The notes under the pieces: model-generated | Told to the model about the DNA's origin: nothing | Seen by the model: only the letters and a program-made list of their open reading frames with translations | Databases searched by the model: none | Source: Chryseobacterium sp. ISL-6 | Lineage (GTDB): Bacteria; Bacteroidota; Bacteroidia; Flavobacteriales; Weeksellaceae | DNA length: 64,000 bases | Direction of reading: 5' to 3' | Assembly (NCBI RefSeq): GCF_018613715.1 | Contig: NZ_JAGGPT010000006.1 | Location: forward strand, 372,001-436,000 | Program-made: the position numbers and the translations under genes | In this document: in pieces, positions 1 through 7,658 of the stretch | How the letters are laid out: the number at the start of each line of letters is the position of its first letter | Numbering within the stretch: position 1 is the stretch's first letter

Positions 1-494
1 CATTGAATTTAGGAATTTCTTTATATTATAACTTAGGAAAAAGATGGGGTATAGGGACAGGACTAAATTATACCAAATTATCATCTGAGCTTCACTCCGG
101 CAGTCAGTCTAATTTCGTGAAAAGTGAACAGACGGTTCATTATATTGGGATTCCGGTACAGGTAAATTATAATGTAATACAGAAAGGAAGATTTACAGGA
201 TACATTACCAGTGGTGCTCTTGTTGAAAAATCTGTTGCTGGAAACTTTACAACGAAATATGTGGTAGATAATGTTGTCAATGAAGAGACAAAAGAAGATT
301 TACCCAGCCAGCCAGTACAGGTTTCATTAAATACTGCTTTGGGGGTACAATTGAAACTTGTCGATAAAATTGGAGTCTATGCAGAGCCTGGTGTTGGCTA
401 TCATTTCAAAGATAATAGTTCCCTGAACACCATTTATAAGGAGAAACCTTTAAACTTAAATATCAAATTTGGTATCAGGATATTACTGGATTAA
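1..494 (+). CDS. Outer-membrane beta-barrel protein, 3' part
   Basis: The reading frame is open from the window edge to the stop at 494, so the true start and any signal peptide lie outside. About 163 residues are visible. They show alternating polar and hydrophobic strands with aromatic residues at strand ends (LYYNLGKRWGIGTGLNY, VGYHF) and end in FGIRILLD, typical of a porin-family barrel closing with a final beta strand. Glycine-rich turns between strands fit an 8-strand OmpA/PorT-like barrel of Bacteroidota. The next gene begins 49 bases downstream on the same strand with no terminator between, so the two may be co-transcribed. Ligand or partner cannot be inferred. The barrel call is firm; the exact family is not. 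Confidence 0.65.
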   Translation, partial: LNLGISLYYNLGKRWGIGTGLNYTKLSSELHSGSQSNFVKSEQTVHYIGIPVQVNYNVIQKGRFTGYITSGALVEKSVAGNFTTKYVVDNVVNEETKEDLPSQPVQVSLNTALGVQLKLVDKIGVYAEPGVGYHFKDNSSLNTIYKEKPLNLNIKFGIRILLD

Positions 495-543
495 TTTCTT
501 AATACTGTTATTAAAAATACTAACCAACCATAAAAATTTATAT

Positions 544-1518
544 ATGAAAACAAAACTAATTTTTTTATCACTGTTCTTATTTTTAAGTATTTTAAGAATA
601 AATGCACAGTGTTCATTTACACCTACCATTACCAGTCCTAGATTAGGAGCTCAATTCCCAAATAAAATTGTGTTTTGTAACACAGAGTCTGAAATACTTT
701 CAACACAAAATTATGGTAGTTACCAATGGTACAAACAGATGTGGACATGGCAGTCCCCAAATACAAATCCTTGGGTTCCTATTTCTGGGGCTAATTCCCA
801 AAACCTGACAATCAATGGAGCTAATGATATGCTTTATAATTTTAAGGTGGAAGTTACCCTTAATGATTGTACAGCACAAAGTGCGGAAGTTATGGCAGAT
901 GGATATGCATATGCTCTTCCAGCTATGATGACCACTCTGACTCCGGGAACTTATGAAGATTTAGGAGGTGGAGAATACAATGTTTGTAATGGTGCATCAG
1001 TGCAATTTGACGATGCATTCCCAGTACTATACGGAGCCCATACCTGGTACAAATGTGCGCCAAGTAATATACCACCGGTTCCAGGAGACCCTTGTATCAT
1101 AACAGGAGTAACAGGAGATACTTATATTGCAACGGGATCAGGTGAATATGGTTATTATGCATGTACGGCGTACTGTCCGGATCAATGTGAATTCCTGGGT
1201 TTAGGTTCTTTTGTGAAATTGAATTTTGGAAACTGGAGTTTTTGTAATCTGGGAACTGATGAAACAGGACCAAAGAAAACGAATGATTTAACAATATATC
1301 CTAATCCAGCGGCACAGTTTATATTTATTGGAAAAGATTCCGATAAAGTATATACGGAGGTTTCCATTATTGATGCTTCAGGAAGGCTTGTTCTACAAAA
1401 AAAGAATCATACCTATAATCAACCTATTGATGTAAGCGGATTGGCTGTTGGAACGTATATTATTGTTTCTAAGGATTCAAAAGATCAAACGTATAAAAAT
1501 AAATTCATTAAAAAGTAA
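544..1518 (+). CDS. T9SS type A sorting domain-containing secreted protein
   Basis: A 324-residue exported protein. I chose the ATG at 544 over an earlier in-frame start at 469 because it is followed directly by a signal peptide (MKTKLIFLSLFLFLSILRINA, cut before QCSF) and because 469 lies inside the preceding gene. The middle carries several cysteines and Ig-like strand patterns (YQWYKQMWTWQ, HTWYKCAP), as in adhesin-like T9SS cargo. The last ~75 residues start at LTIYPNPA and end KNKFIKK, the classic type A C-terminal sorting signal recognised by the type IX secretion system. The protein is probably surface-anchored or released. No enzymatic motif is visible, and a terminator follows at 1567. 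Confidence 0.85.
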   Translation: MKTKLIFLSLFLFLSILRINAQCSFTPTITSPRLGAQFPNKIVFCNTESEILSTQNYGSYQWYKQMWTWQSPNTNPWVPISGANSQNLTINGANDMLYNFKVEVTLNDCTAQSAEVMADGYAYALPAMMTTLTPGTYEDLGGGEYNVCNGASVQFDDAFPVLYGAHTWYKCAPSNIPPVPGDPCIITGVTGDTYIATGSGEYGYYACTAYCPDQCEFLGLGSFVKLNFGNWSFCNLGTDETGPKKTNDLTIYPNPAAQFIFIGKDSDKVYTEVSIIDASGRLVLQKKNHTYNQPIDVSGLAVGTYIIVSKDSKDQTYKNKFIKK

Positions 1519-1566
1519 AACTGGGTGCCCCCTTATAACTCAGTTAGTTTTTTCAGTAATTGTGGA

Positions 1567-1603
1567 GTCGGTGTAGAATTTTTTCTGCACCGACATTTTT
1601 TTT
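1567..1603 (+). terminator. Rho-independent terminator after the T9SS gene
   Basis: A 12-bp stem (GTCGGTGTAGAA pairing with TTCTGCACCGAC, one G-U pair) with a 4-base T loop is followed by eight T. It lies about 50 bases past the stop at 1518 and before comM. Confidence 0.85.
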
Positions 1604-1715
1604 AAAGAATACGGCTGACATGATCAGTGTATTTGAGATCAATATTATTACAATATTGACTGATAGTTATTTATTCAGGAAAAATTAAATTATATTTACT
1701 TTAAAACACACACAA

Positions 1716-3251
1716 ATGTTGATCAAAATTTATGGAAGCGCAATTCATGGAGTTGCAGCTCAGACTATTACTATTGAGGTAAATGTCGATACAGGAGGCG
1801 TTGGCTATCATTTGGTGGGGCTTCCCGATAATGCTATTAAAGAAAGCAGTTACAGAATCTCTGCAGCCTTAAAAAATGTAGGATTAAAAATTCCGGGAAA
1901 GAAAATCACAATTAATATGGCTCCTGCAGATCTTCGAAAGGAAGGTTCTGCCTATGATTTAAGTATAGCTATAGGGATTTTAGTTGCTTCAGATCAAATT
2001 CTTGCTGAAAATATTCAAGATTACATTATCATGGGAGAGCTTTCATTGGATGGAAGTTTACATCCTATAAAAGGGGTTTTACCCATTGCTATTCAAGCTC
2101 GTGAGGAAGGCTTTAAAGGAATTATTCTACCCAAACAAAATACCCGGGAAGCAGCAGTAGTAGAAGGTCTCGATGTGTACGGAGCTGATAATATTAAAGA
2201 AGTAATTGATTTCTTTAACGAAGGAATACCTATTGAAAAGGTTGTTTTAGATATAAAAAAAGAATTCCAGGAAAAGGTTAATCAATTTCCATTTGATTTT
2301 TCAGAAGTAAAGGGGCAGGAGACTGCAAAAAGAGCTATGGAAGTTGCAGCAGCAGGAGGACATAATATTATTTTAATTGGTCCACCAGGAAGTGGAAAAA
2401 CAATGTTAGCAAAAAGAGTTCCAAGTATTTTACCACCACTAACTTTAAAGGAGGCTTTAGAAACAACAAAGATTCATTCTGTTGCTGGGAAAATTGGAAC
2501 AGAGACTTCTCTAATGACCATTCGCCCCTTCAGATCACCCCATCATACCATATCAGATGTTGCTTTAGTGGGTGGTGGAAGTTACCCTCAGCCTGGCGAA
2601 ATTTCTCTGGCTCACAATGGTGTTCTATTTCTTGATGAAATGCCTGAGTTCAAACGGACAGTTCTCGAGGTCATGCGACAACCCCTGGAAGATAGGGAAG
2701 TAACGATTTCAAGGGCTAGATTTACCGTCAATTATCCAGCAAGTTTTATGCTGATTGCTTCAATGAATCCAAGTCCGAGCGGATATTTTCCAGATGATCC
2801 TAATAATACCTCGAGCATTATGGAGATGCAACGATACATGAACAAATTATCAGGCCCTCTTTTAGATCGTATTGATATCCACATTGAAATTCAAAAGGTT
2901 GAATTCGACCAGCTAACAAAAAAAAGGAGTGGTGAAAGAAGTGAAGATATCAGAAAAAGGGTTTTAAAAGCCCGTGAAATACAGCAAGAAAGATATGAGG
3001 GTTTAGAAATCAGTTGTAATGCCCAGATTGGTCCTCGGCAAATCGAACAATTTTGTGCATTAGATGGGGTTTCATTTTCCTTAATAAAATTAGCAATGGA
3101 TAAATTAAATCTTTCTGCAAGAGCCTATGACAGAATTTTAAAAGTAGCCAGAACAATTGCAGATCTTGAGGAATCTGAAAATATTTTGTCACAGCATATC
3201 TCCGAAGCGATACAATATAGAAGCCTGGACAGAGAATTTTGGAATGCCTGA
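1716..3251 (+). CDS. comM: YifB/ComM family Mg-chelatase-like AAA+ ATPase
   Basis: A 511-residue protein of the usual ComM length. Residues 1-170 form the Lon-protease-like N-terminal ChlI domain (the start LIKIYGSAIHG and VGLPDNAIKES are characteristic). The AAA+ Mg-chelatase core has Walker A GPPGSGKT at about 222-229 and Walker B LFLDEMPE around 304-311, followed by the sensor region and the C-terminal helical lid (NLSARAYDRILKVARTIADL). In naturally transformable bacteria ComM is a hexameric helicase that promotes branch migration during integration of incoming DNA. A dprA gene also occurs at 25879-26988, so two transformation-linked genes are in the window, though both are widespread in non-competent species. 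It appears monocistronic. Confidence 0.93.
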   Translation: MLIKIYGSAIHGVAAQTITIEVNVDTGGVGYHLVGLPDNAIKESSYRISAALKNVGLKIPGKKITINMAPADLRKEGSAYDLSIAIGILVASDQILAENIQDYIIMGELSLDGSLHPIKGVLPIAIQAREEGFKGIILPKQNTREAAVVEGLDVYGADNIKEVIDFFNEGIPIEKVVLDIKKEFQEKVNQFPFDFSEVKGQETAKRAMEVAAAGGHNIILIGPPGSGKTMLAKRVPSILPPLTLKEALETTKIHSVAGKIGTETSLMTIRPFRSPHHTISDVALVGGGSYPQPGEISLAHNGVLFLDEMPEFKRTVLEVMRQPLEDREVTISRARFTVNYPASFMLIASMNPSPSGYFPDDPNNTSSIMEMQRYMNKLSGPLLDRIDIHIEIQKVEFDQLTKKRSGERSEDIRKRVLKAREIQQERYEGLEISCNAQIGPRQIEQFCALDGVSFSLIKLAMDKLNLSARAYDRILKVARTIADLEESENILSQHISEAIQYRSLDREFWNA

Positions 3252-3344
3252 TATAGATTGACGAAAAAATCTTAAAACCTAAAAGAAATAAAACCCAAGA
3301 TTGAAACTACAAGAAGAGCTTAAGGGAAGAGTTTATTCATATTT

Positions 3345-3818
3345 TTAATAGTTTTTTTCTTCAATAGGTAAACAGAATAATTGATCCTTTTTTATAATTG
3401 TAACATCATCAAAATAAAAATTTGCCTGTACATTTTCTGTTTCAGCTATTTTATTGCCTTCTTTGTTTTTACATACTAGGGTAAAGGAATTCTGATGAGT
3501 TCTTGTAAAATACCATATTTGAAACTCGGGATTTAAATCTATTTGCTGATCCAATATCAGATCCAATAACCACAAACAATCTTCATAATTTGTTAAATCA
3601 TAAATTCCTTCTGTAAATTTATATCCATCTTTGTAATCATGTAGGTCTTGCGGAACTGAATAAACATCGTATAAATCGTTGGCAAAATTTCTACGGCTAC
3701 TGTTTCTGTTAGTCATGATCTTTGTTTTTAAAGCTGAAGGAGATTTATATTTACGAAAAGTTTCTGGAGTCTTGAAATTATTGTAATAGGCACTTGTAGG
3801 TTCTGTGAAATTTTTCAT
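3345..3818 (-). CDS. DUF6876-like hypothetical protein
   Basis: A 157-residue soluble protein with no signal peptide. The segment YKFTEGIYDLTNYEDCLWLLDLI (about residues 66-88) and the following FQIWYF resemble the DUF6876 pattern of a tyrosine/threonine-rich stretch, a WLLD motif, and then a short beta strand with W. That family is scattered through plasmids, conjugative elements and accessory chromosomal loci of Bacteroidota and has no known function. The first ~45 residues are basic and poorly conserved-looking, so a start at the internal Met (codon 35) is possible. The gene is divergent from the HTH regulator at 3895 across a 76-base promoter region. Family assignment is by motif memory only. 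Confidence 0.6.
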   Translation of the reverse strand: MKNFTEPTSAYYNNFKTPETFRKYKSPSALKTKIMTNRNSSRRNFANDLYDVYSVPQDLHDYKDGYKFTEGIYDLTNYEDCLWLLDLILDQQIDLNPEFQIWYFTRTHQNSFTLVCKNKEGNKIAETENVQANFYFDDVTIIKKDQLFCLPIEEKNY

Positions 3819-3848
3819 ATTTAAATATTTATGTTAATTTTGTTTTAT

Positions 3849-3856
3849 TACCTTTG
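3849..3856 (+). promoter_or_regulatory. Bacteroidetes -7 element for the HTH regulator
   Basis: TACCTTTG matches TAnnTTTG and lies 38 bases before the ATG at 3895. No clear -33 TTG sits at the right spacing, so the element is only moderately supported. Confidence 0.4.
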
Positions 3857-3865
3857 TACAAATAT

Positions 3866-3883
3866 AGTCAAAATTTAGACTAA
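3866..3883. promoter_or_regulatory. Inverted repeat, possible autoregulatory operator
   Basis: The sequence TAGTC-N8-GACTA is a perfect 5-bp dyad with arms separated by 8 bases. It lies just downstream of the TACCTTTG element and 11 bases before the start codon of the HTH gene, where a self-repressing regulator would bind. The sequence shows the symmetry and position; binding is inference. Confidence 0.4.
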
Positions 3884-3894
3884 TTTAAATATAA

Positions 3895-4380
3895 ATGGAC
3901 AAAATAACAACCATAAAGGAGAGGATACTATTTTATCTGGAAGAAAAAAGTATTAAAAAGGAGTCTTTTTATAGAGAAACTGGAATGTCTGCTTCTAATT
4001 TCAAAGGAGCAGGACTAAAGAGCGACTTGGGAATTGATAAGGTTGTTAAAGTACTTTCTGTATATCCGGAATTGAATAACCACTTACATTGGTTGATAAA
4101 AGGGGAAGGTGTTTTAGATTTAAATGCTGTGGAGGAAGAGGAACAAAAAAAAGATCCCCAATCATCTGGCGATCTTTTATATAGTGAAAATTTTAATGAA
4201 GGAATTGGAGATTTACTGGCAAATATCTATGCCCAGTACAATACTCAAGATAAAAGTTTACTCTTCATACAAAATCAAATATCGAAAATGGAGAAGAAAT
4301 TAGATGCTGCTATTATAAAACAAGGTAAGTATTTAGAAAAAATTCTATCCCAGATTCAAGATAAAGCAGATTCAAAGTAA
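3895..4380 (+). CDS. HTH domain transcriptional regulator, phage-repressor-like
   Basis: A 161-residue protein. Residues 1-75 look like a Bacteroidota XRE/CI-like helix-turn-helix domain: a start helix TIKERILFYLEEK, a turn and recognition segment YRETGMSASNFKG, then LGIDKVVKVLSVYPELNNHLHWLIKGEGVL, a signature seen in phage-type repressors of this phylum. The C-terminal half (about 95-161) is predicted helical with heptad-like leucines and may be a coiled-coil dimerisation region. No peptidase (LexA-type) domain is present. It is divergent from 3818 and convergent with the 4383-5353 gene trio, nearly abutting it (2-base gap). The dyad at 3866-3883 may be its operator. Confidence 0.7.
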   Translation: MDKITTIKERILFYLEEKSIKKESFYRETGMSASNFKGAGLKSDLGIDKVVKVLSVYPELNNHLHWLIKGEGVLDLNAVEEEEQKKDPQSSGDLLYSENFNEGIGDLLANIYAQYNTQDKSLLFIQNQISKMEKKLDAAIIKQGKYLEKILSQIQDKADSK

Positions 4381-4382
4381 GT

Positions 4383-4655
4383 TTAATTCTTATTTACAAT
4401 GATCTTTTCTTTATTAGAAATCAATGTTTTTGTAGGAGCATTTAAAATGAGATACCCGAGTTCATCGGTGAAAATTTCCAAATCCTGCATTGTACCAATA
4501 AATCCATTATTGATCTCTTTTTTTACTAAACTCATTTTCTTTAAGTATTGCTCCTCAGATAAGATTTCATGAATATAATCTTCCCAAAGTTTATCACTAA
4601 GAGCAACAAGAATCTTTAAACTTTCTCTGTGATTACTCATTTTTAGTGATGTCAT
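4383..4655 (-). CDS. Small hypothetical protein, last gene of an overlapping trio
   Basis: A 90-residue, charged, mostly helical protein with no signal or membrane segment, and not recognised. The ATG at 4655 overlaps the end of the upstream membrane-protein gene by 23 bases. An alternative ATG five codons later (MSNHRES) would shorten the overlap to 8 bases and may be the real start. The tight overlap suggests translational coupling with 4633-5160. Confidence 0.55.
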   Translation of the reverse strand: MTSLKMSNHRESLKILVALSDKLWEDYIHEILSEEQYLKKMSLVKKEINNGFIGTMQDLEIFTDELGYLILNAPTKTLISNKEKIIVNKN

Positions 4656-5160
4656 TTCGTTTAAATAGTATGGAAGAAAATCTTTCTAATGTACTATTAT
4701 TAAATTTATCAATTACACTTATTTCTCGATAGTAATTATCTAATCGATATATCAGATAAACGATTAAGGCAATAATTACAACAATTGCAATGTCTGCATA
4801 TCCCGATATAATATTCTTATTAAAAAATATGAATTTAATATACGTTGCTAGGTGAAAATATCCAGAAACGAAAACAGCATAGAATGTATATCGATGAGCT
4901 TTAAATAATCCTCCTAGCGCAAGAAGTATAATGCACGATGGGATTGATAAAAAGTAAATAGCCGAATCAAGATCCAAACGCCTTTCACCAGCATTATTTG
5001 CTAACTGAACATTCACGTCAGTAAAATAACCAACGATGTTGTTCAGAAATGGTAAAATTGCCGATATCAGCACAAAAGCTGACATAACAATCTGGATAGT
5101 GAGCTTACCTAGGCCTATCCGGTTTCGTTGGGTCGATTGTTTCGTTTGCTGCTGGTTCAT
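4633..5160 (-). CDS. Hypothetical polytopic membrane protein
   Basis: A 175-residue protein with four likely transmembrane helices: about residues 20-45 (LTIQIVMSAFVLISAILPFL), 67-87 (IYFLSIPSCIILLALGGLF), 92-113 and 120-140 (ADIAIVVIIALIVYLIY). A basic, probably cytosolic, tail of about 35 residues follows. The ATG at 5160 lies 56 bases inside the upstream lipoprotein gene in another frame. Starting later, at the internal Met of helix 1, would cut that helix, so 5160 is preferred. No family is recognised. Its partners are the lipoprotein upstream and the small protein downstream. Confidence 0.6.
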   Translation of the reverse strand: MNQQQTKQSTQRNRIGLGKLTIQIVMSAFVLISAILPFLNNIVGYFTDVNVQLANNAGERRLDLDSAIYFLSIPSCIILLALGGLFKAHRYTFYAVFVSGYFHLATYIKFIFFNKNIISGYADIAIVVIIALIVYLIYRLDNYYREISVIDKFNNSTLERFSSILFKRNDITKNE

Positions 5161-5353
5161 TTATTGCTGGTGGATTAGTTGGAATTTCTGATGCTCTCAC
5201 TGAGTCGGTAATAACTTTTACCGTCTTTAATCTTTTCATATCTGATTTGATACTCTTGGATTGTTGTGTGGTCATTTCATCATCATTTCTATCCGCGCAA
5301 GCTACCAAAAGAGATATCAAAATAATTCCTGACAAAATTAATTTTAGATTCAT
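5105..5353 (-). CDS. Small lipoprotein, first gene of the trio
   Basis: An 82-residue protein with a lipoprotein signal peptide: MNLKLILSGIILISLLVAC, with the lipobox LVAC placing the lipidated Cys at residue 19. The mature part is only about 64 residues and appears disordered, first Ser/Lys-rich and then a Pro/Asn/Glu-rich tail (PPAINEPAANE, DPTKPDRPR). It overlaps the membrane-protein gene by 56 bases. Small lipoproteins of this type are common in Chryseobacterium-like genomes; no function is known to me. Confidence 0.6.
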   Translation of the reverse strand: MNLKLILSGIILISLLVACADRNDDEMTTQQSKSIKSDMKRLKTVKVITDSVRASEIPTNPPAINEPAANETIDPTKPDRPR

Positions 5354-5692
5354 AACAATATATATTTTTTTACAACATAAAGATAAGAGATAAAACTTAA
5401 ATTTATGTTAAAAAAAATAAGGTAATGTTTTTCATCTTTTAATAGTAATTAAAATTAACAAATTATCTAAAAACCTTATATCACTACGCGATGAATTCAA
5501 AAGTAGTGAATATATTTTTATATGCTACTATTTTTTAGTAAAATTTTCATTTCAAAGCACATAACTTTGTTTTTATTTTACTAATTAAGCCTTACTTTGG
5601 AAAAAAAGTTCTTAAAAGAAGCTTTTGATCTTATTTGGAGACTTACCTAGCTATAGGTGCATTTTTTCAAAAAAAATAAAATTATAAAGGAT
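5354..5692. other. AT-rich intergenic region without a gene
   Basis: This 339-base stretch separates divergent genes. It contains an imperfect hairpin at about 5502-5529 (AGTAG and ATATA pairing with TATAT and CTACT) followed by six T, and a possible TAnnTTTG element TAACTTTG at 5562-5569 about 120 bases before the gene at 5693. I see no ORF, tRNA or riboswitch-like structure. Confidence 0.5.
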
Positions 5693-6034
5693 ATGAGTAA
5701 CAAAGAGATCTTAGAAAAAGCAAATTTGGCCATTACAAAAGGAGATTATGAAGGGTTTTTGGCATTCTGTGCTGATGATACGAAATGGACTTTTGTTGGT
5801 GAGCAGATCTTACAAGGAAAGGAGGAGGTCAGGCAATATATGGCAACAATATATATAGAGCCCCCTAAGTTTAGAGTTGAAAAACTAATAGGTGAGGGTG
5901 ATTTTGTAACAGCAGTTGGTAAAATAAGTATGAAAAACAAAGGGGGAAAGATCATCGATTACTCTTATTGTGATGTTTGGAGATTTCACAACGGTAAAAT
6001 GATTGAATTGGAAGCTTTTGTTATTGAGAGTTAG
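5693..6034 (+). CDS. SnoaL/NTF2-like domain protein
   Basis: A 113-residue protein. I place the start at the ATG at 5693 (MSNKEILEKANLAITKGDYEGF) rather than the upstream in-frame ATG at 5657, because the extra 12 residues are lysine-rich and untypical for the family. The pattern is a helix with KGDYEGFLAFCADDTKWTFVG, then a strand with LQGKEEVRQYM, then VTAVGKISMKNKGGKIIDYSYCDVWRFHNGKMIELEAFV. This is the cone-shaped NTF2-like fold with the usual W-R-F..GK-I-E ending. Such proteins are steroid-isomerase-like or ligand-binding; the substrate cannot be told. Confidence 0.8.
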   Translation: MSNKEILEKANLAITKGDYEGFLAFCADDTKWTFVGEQILQGKEEVRQYMATIYIEPPKFRVEKLIGEGDFVTAVGKISMKNKGGKIIDYSYCDVWRFHNGKMIELEAFVIES

Positions 6035-6100
6035 TTGCGGATACCAATTGAAATTTTGAAATGATATTCTTTACAGATTGTAATAGTGTGATAAGGTTAG

Positions 6101-6571
6101 TTAAACCCCTTTTTTCCCATCCATAATCATCTGAATCATTTTTGTTTTTCTATTTTCCCGTGTTTCCTGTTTTTTGGCTTCTTCAATCCATCTTATATAT
6201 TCCTTTCTATGAGTGTAACTCATTTTATCAAATAAGTCTTTTGCTTTGGGGTTTTCATTAAAAACAACAACAATATCATTTGCAATTTCAACAGTTCTTT
6301 CTTCCTTATCCTCAATGAGAGATACGAAAACCTCATCGCCAAAAGTTTTATTCAGTTGTTTTCTGATCTCCTGGGTTAGTCCTAAAACATGACAATCAGA
6401 TTTCATTTTAGAAAGACTTCCACGATATTCAACATTGCCATCGAAAGTAGCCTTGATTTTAACCTGTCCTTTTTTTCCAAATATTTTCTCAGTGGAAAAA
6501 GGGAATTCGACAAACGCAGCATTTATTTCGCCATTTTGTCTGATAATAGCTGAAAATTTAATAGAGCTCAT
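6101..6571 (-). CDS. DUF1905/YdeI family protein
   Basis: A 156-residue protein. The N-terminal ~90 residues fit DUF1905 (VEFPFSTEKIFGKKGQVKIKATFDG, ending LGLTQEIRKQLNK with a GDEV strand). The C-terminal part fits the YdeI/OmpD-associated helical domain (FDKMSYTHRKEYIRWIEEA followed by TRENRKTKMIQMI). Members are small cytosolic proteins annotated as bacteriocin-protection or YdeI-like; the biochemical role is unclear. It is convergent with the NTF2-like gene (66-base gap) and monocistronic. Confidence 0.8.
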   Translation of the reverse strand: MSSIKFSAIIRQNGEINAAFVEFPFSTEKIFGKKGQVKIKATFDGNVEYRGSLSKMKSDCHVLGLTQEIRKQLNKTFGDEVFVSLIEDKEERTVEIANDIVVVFNENPKAKDLFDKMSYTHRKEYIRWIEEAKKQETRENRKTKMIQMIMDGKKGV

Positions 6572-6751
6572 GTAAATCGATTTATAGTCAAAAATAAGAA
6601 ATTTCGAATATTTTTCAAGATTTAATATGAGAGTATTTTAATAGTGTAAGAATGTTTTGTGTATTTTATTGTTTTTAGTTTAATTAAATGTAAATATTTT
6701 TATTTAATCAATTGAAAATTCGTAAATTGTTTTGATATTAAAAAAAATGGA

Positions 6752-7552
6752 ATGAAAAAAATTTTACTTTCTCTAACGTTAATTTCAGCATTATATAATG
6801 CTCAAGTTACTAGTTTTCCTTGGTTGGAAACATTTGAAACTGATTCGTCAACTTCTTCTTTATGGACTAAAATTTATGAGTCCGGAACGAAAGAATGGAC
6901 GAATGTGCAAACTGCATATGCCGGATATACCACTGGAGCTTACCAAGGTTCTTATATGGCACAATTTGATATTACTTCATTTGATGGCGATACAACAAAG
7001 TATGTGAGTCCTGTATTGGATTTGTCGTCGGCAGCTAGCCCTACCTTGGAATTTTATTATAGAAATAGAGATTGGGGTGGAGATCAGAATGAGCTTAAAG
7101 TATATTACAGAACATCTTCTTCAGCTGCTTGGATCTTGATAAGTACGTACAATTCCAGTGTAAGTTCATGGACTACATCCGGAGTATTACCATTACCTTC
7201 ACCATCTGCAACTTATCAGATTGCTCTAGAGGGAGTGGCGATGTATGGATATTCTATTACTGTAGATAATGTAACGGTGAACGCCTCAGCATTATCCACA
7301 TCTGAAGTGAATCATAAAAAAGATTTATTCAGAGTATTTCCGAATCCTACATCCGATTTCGTAAATATTACGTCGGCATCAAAAATTTCGGAAATCTCAA
7401 TAATCGATTTTAGTGGAAAGAACATTAAAAACCTAAAAGCAGATAATACAGAAGTTCGTGTTTCTGTACAGGATTTACCATCTGGAAATTATATTGTTAA
7501 AGTTAAGAGTTCAGATGGAACTGCCGGTTCTCAGAAGTTTATAAAAAAATAA
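6752..7552 (+). CDS. T9SS type A cargo protein with a jelly-roll (choice-of-anchor J-like) domain
   Basis: A 266-residue secreted protein. A signal peptide (MKKILLSLTLISALYNAQ) is followed by a concanavalin/MAM-like jelly-roll region: FPWLETFETDS near residue 22, a middle SPVLDLSSAASPTLEFYYRNR, and a closing YQIALEGVAMYGYSITVDNVTV. This is the pattern of the choice-of-anchor J domain. The final ~70 residues (FRVFPNPTSDFVNIT through GSQKFIKK) are the type A T9SS sorting signal. The gene at 53883-54836 has the same architecture. A strong bidirectional terminator follows. Confidence 0.88.
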   Translation: MKKILLSLTLISALYNAQVTSFPWLETFETDSSTSSLWTKIYESGTKEWTNVQTAYAGYTTGAYQGSYMAQFDITSFDGDTTKYVSPVLDLSSAASPTLEFYYRNRDWGGDQNELKVYYRTSSSAAWILISTYNSSVSSWTTSGVLPLPSPSATYQIALEGVAMYGYSITVDNVTVNASALSTSEVNHKKDLFRVFPNPTSDFVNITSASKISEISIIDFSGKNIKNLKADNTEVRVSVQDLPSGNYIVKVKSSDGTAGSQKFIKK

Positions 7553-7606
7553 TATAACGCGCAGCAAAGTAACCTTTATATTATTCATTATAATTAAAAC
7601 TAAAAT

Positions 7607-7637
7607 AAAACCCCGTGAAACTTTTTCACGGGGTTTT
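7607..7637. terminator. Bidirectional terminator
   Basis: A 14-bp perfect stem AAAACCCCGTGAAA / TTTCACGGGGTTTT with a 3-base loop sits between convergent genes ending at 7552 (+) and 7659 (-). A-tract and T-tract flanks let it serve both. Confidence 0.88.
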
Positions 7638-7658
7638 AAAATATATCTTAAGAAAAGA

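Noticed and set aside
469..543. Earlier start for the T9SS gene, adding 25 residues
   Set aside because: It begins inside the preceding gene and places non-signal sequence before a clear signal peptide.
5502..5536. Hairpin plus T-run as a terminator
   Set aside because: The stem is imperfect and no plus-strand gene ends upstream within 1 kb, so it is only mentioned in the gap note.
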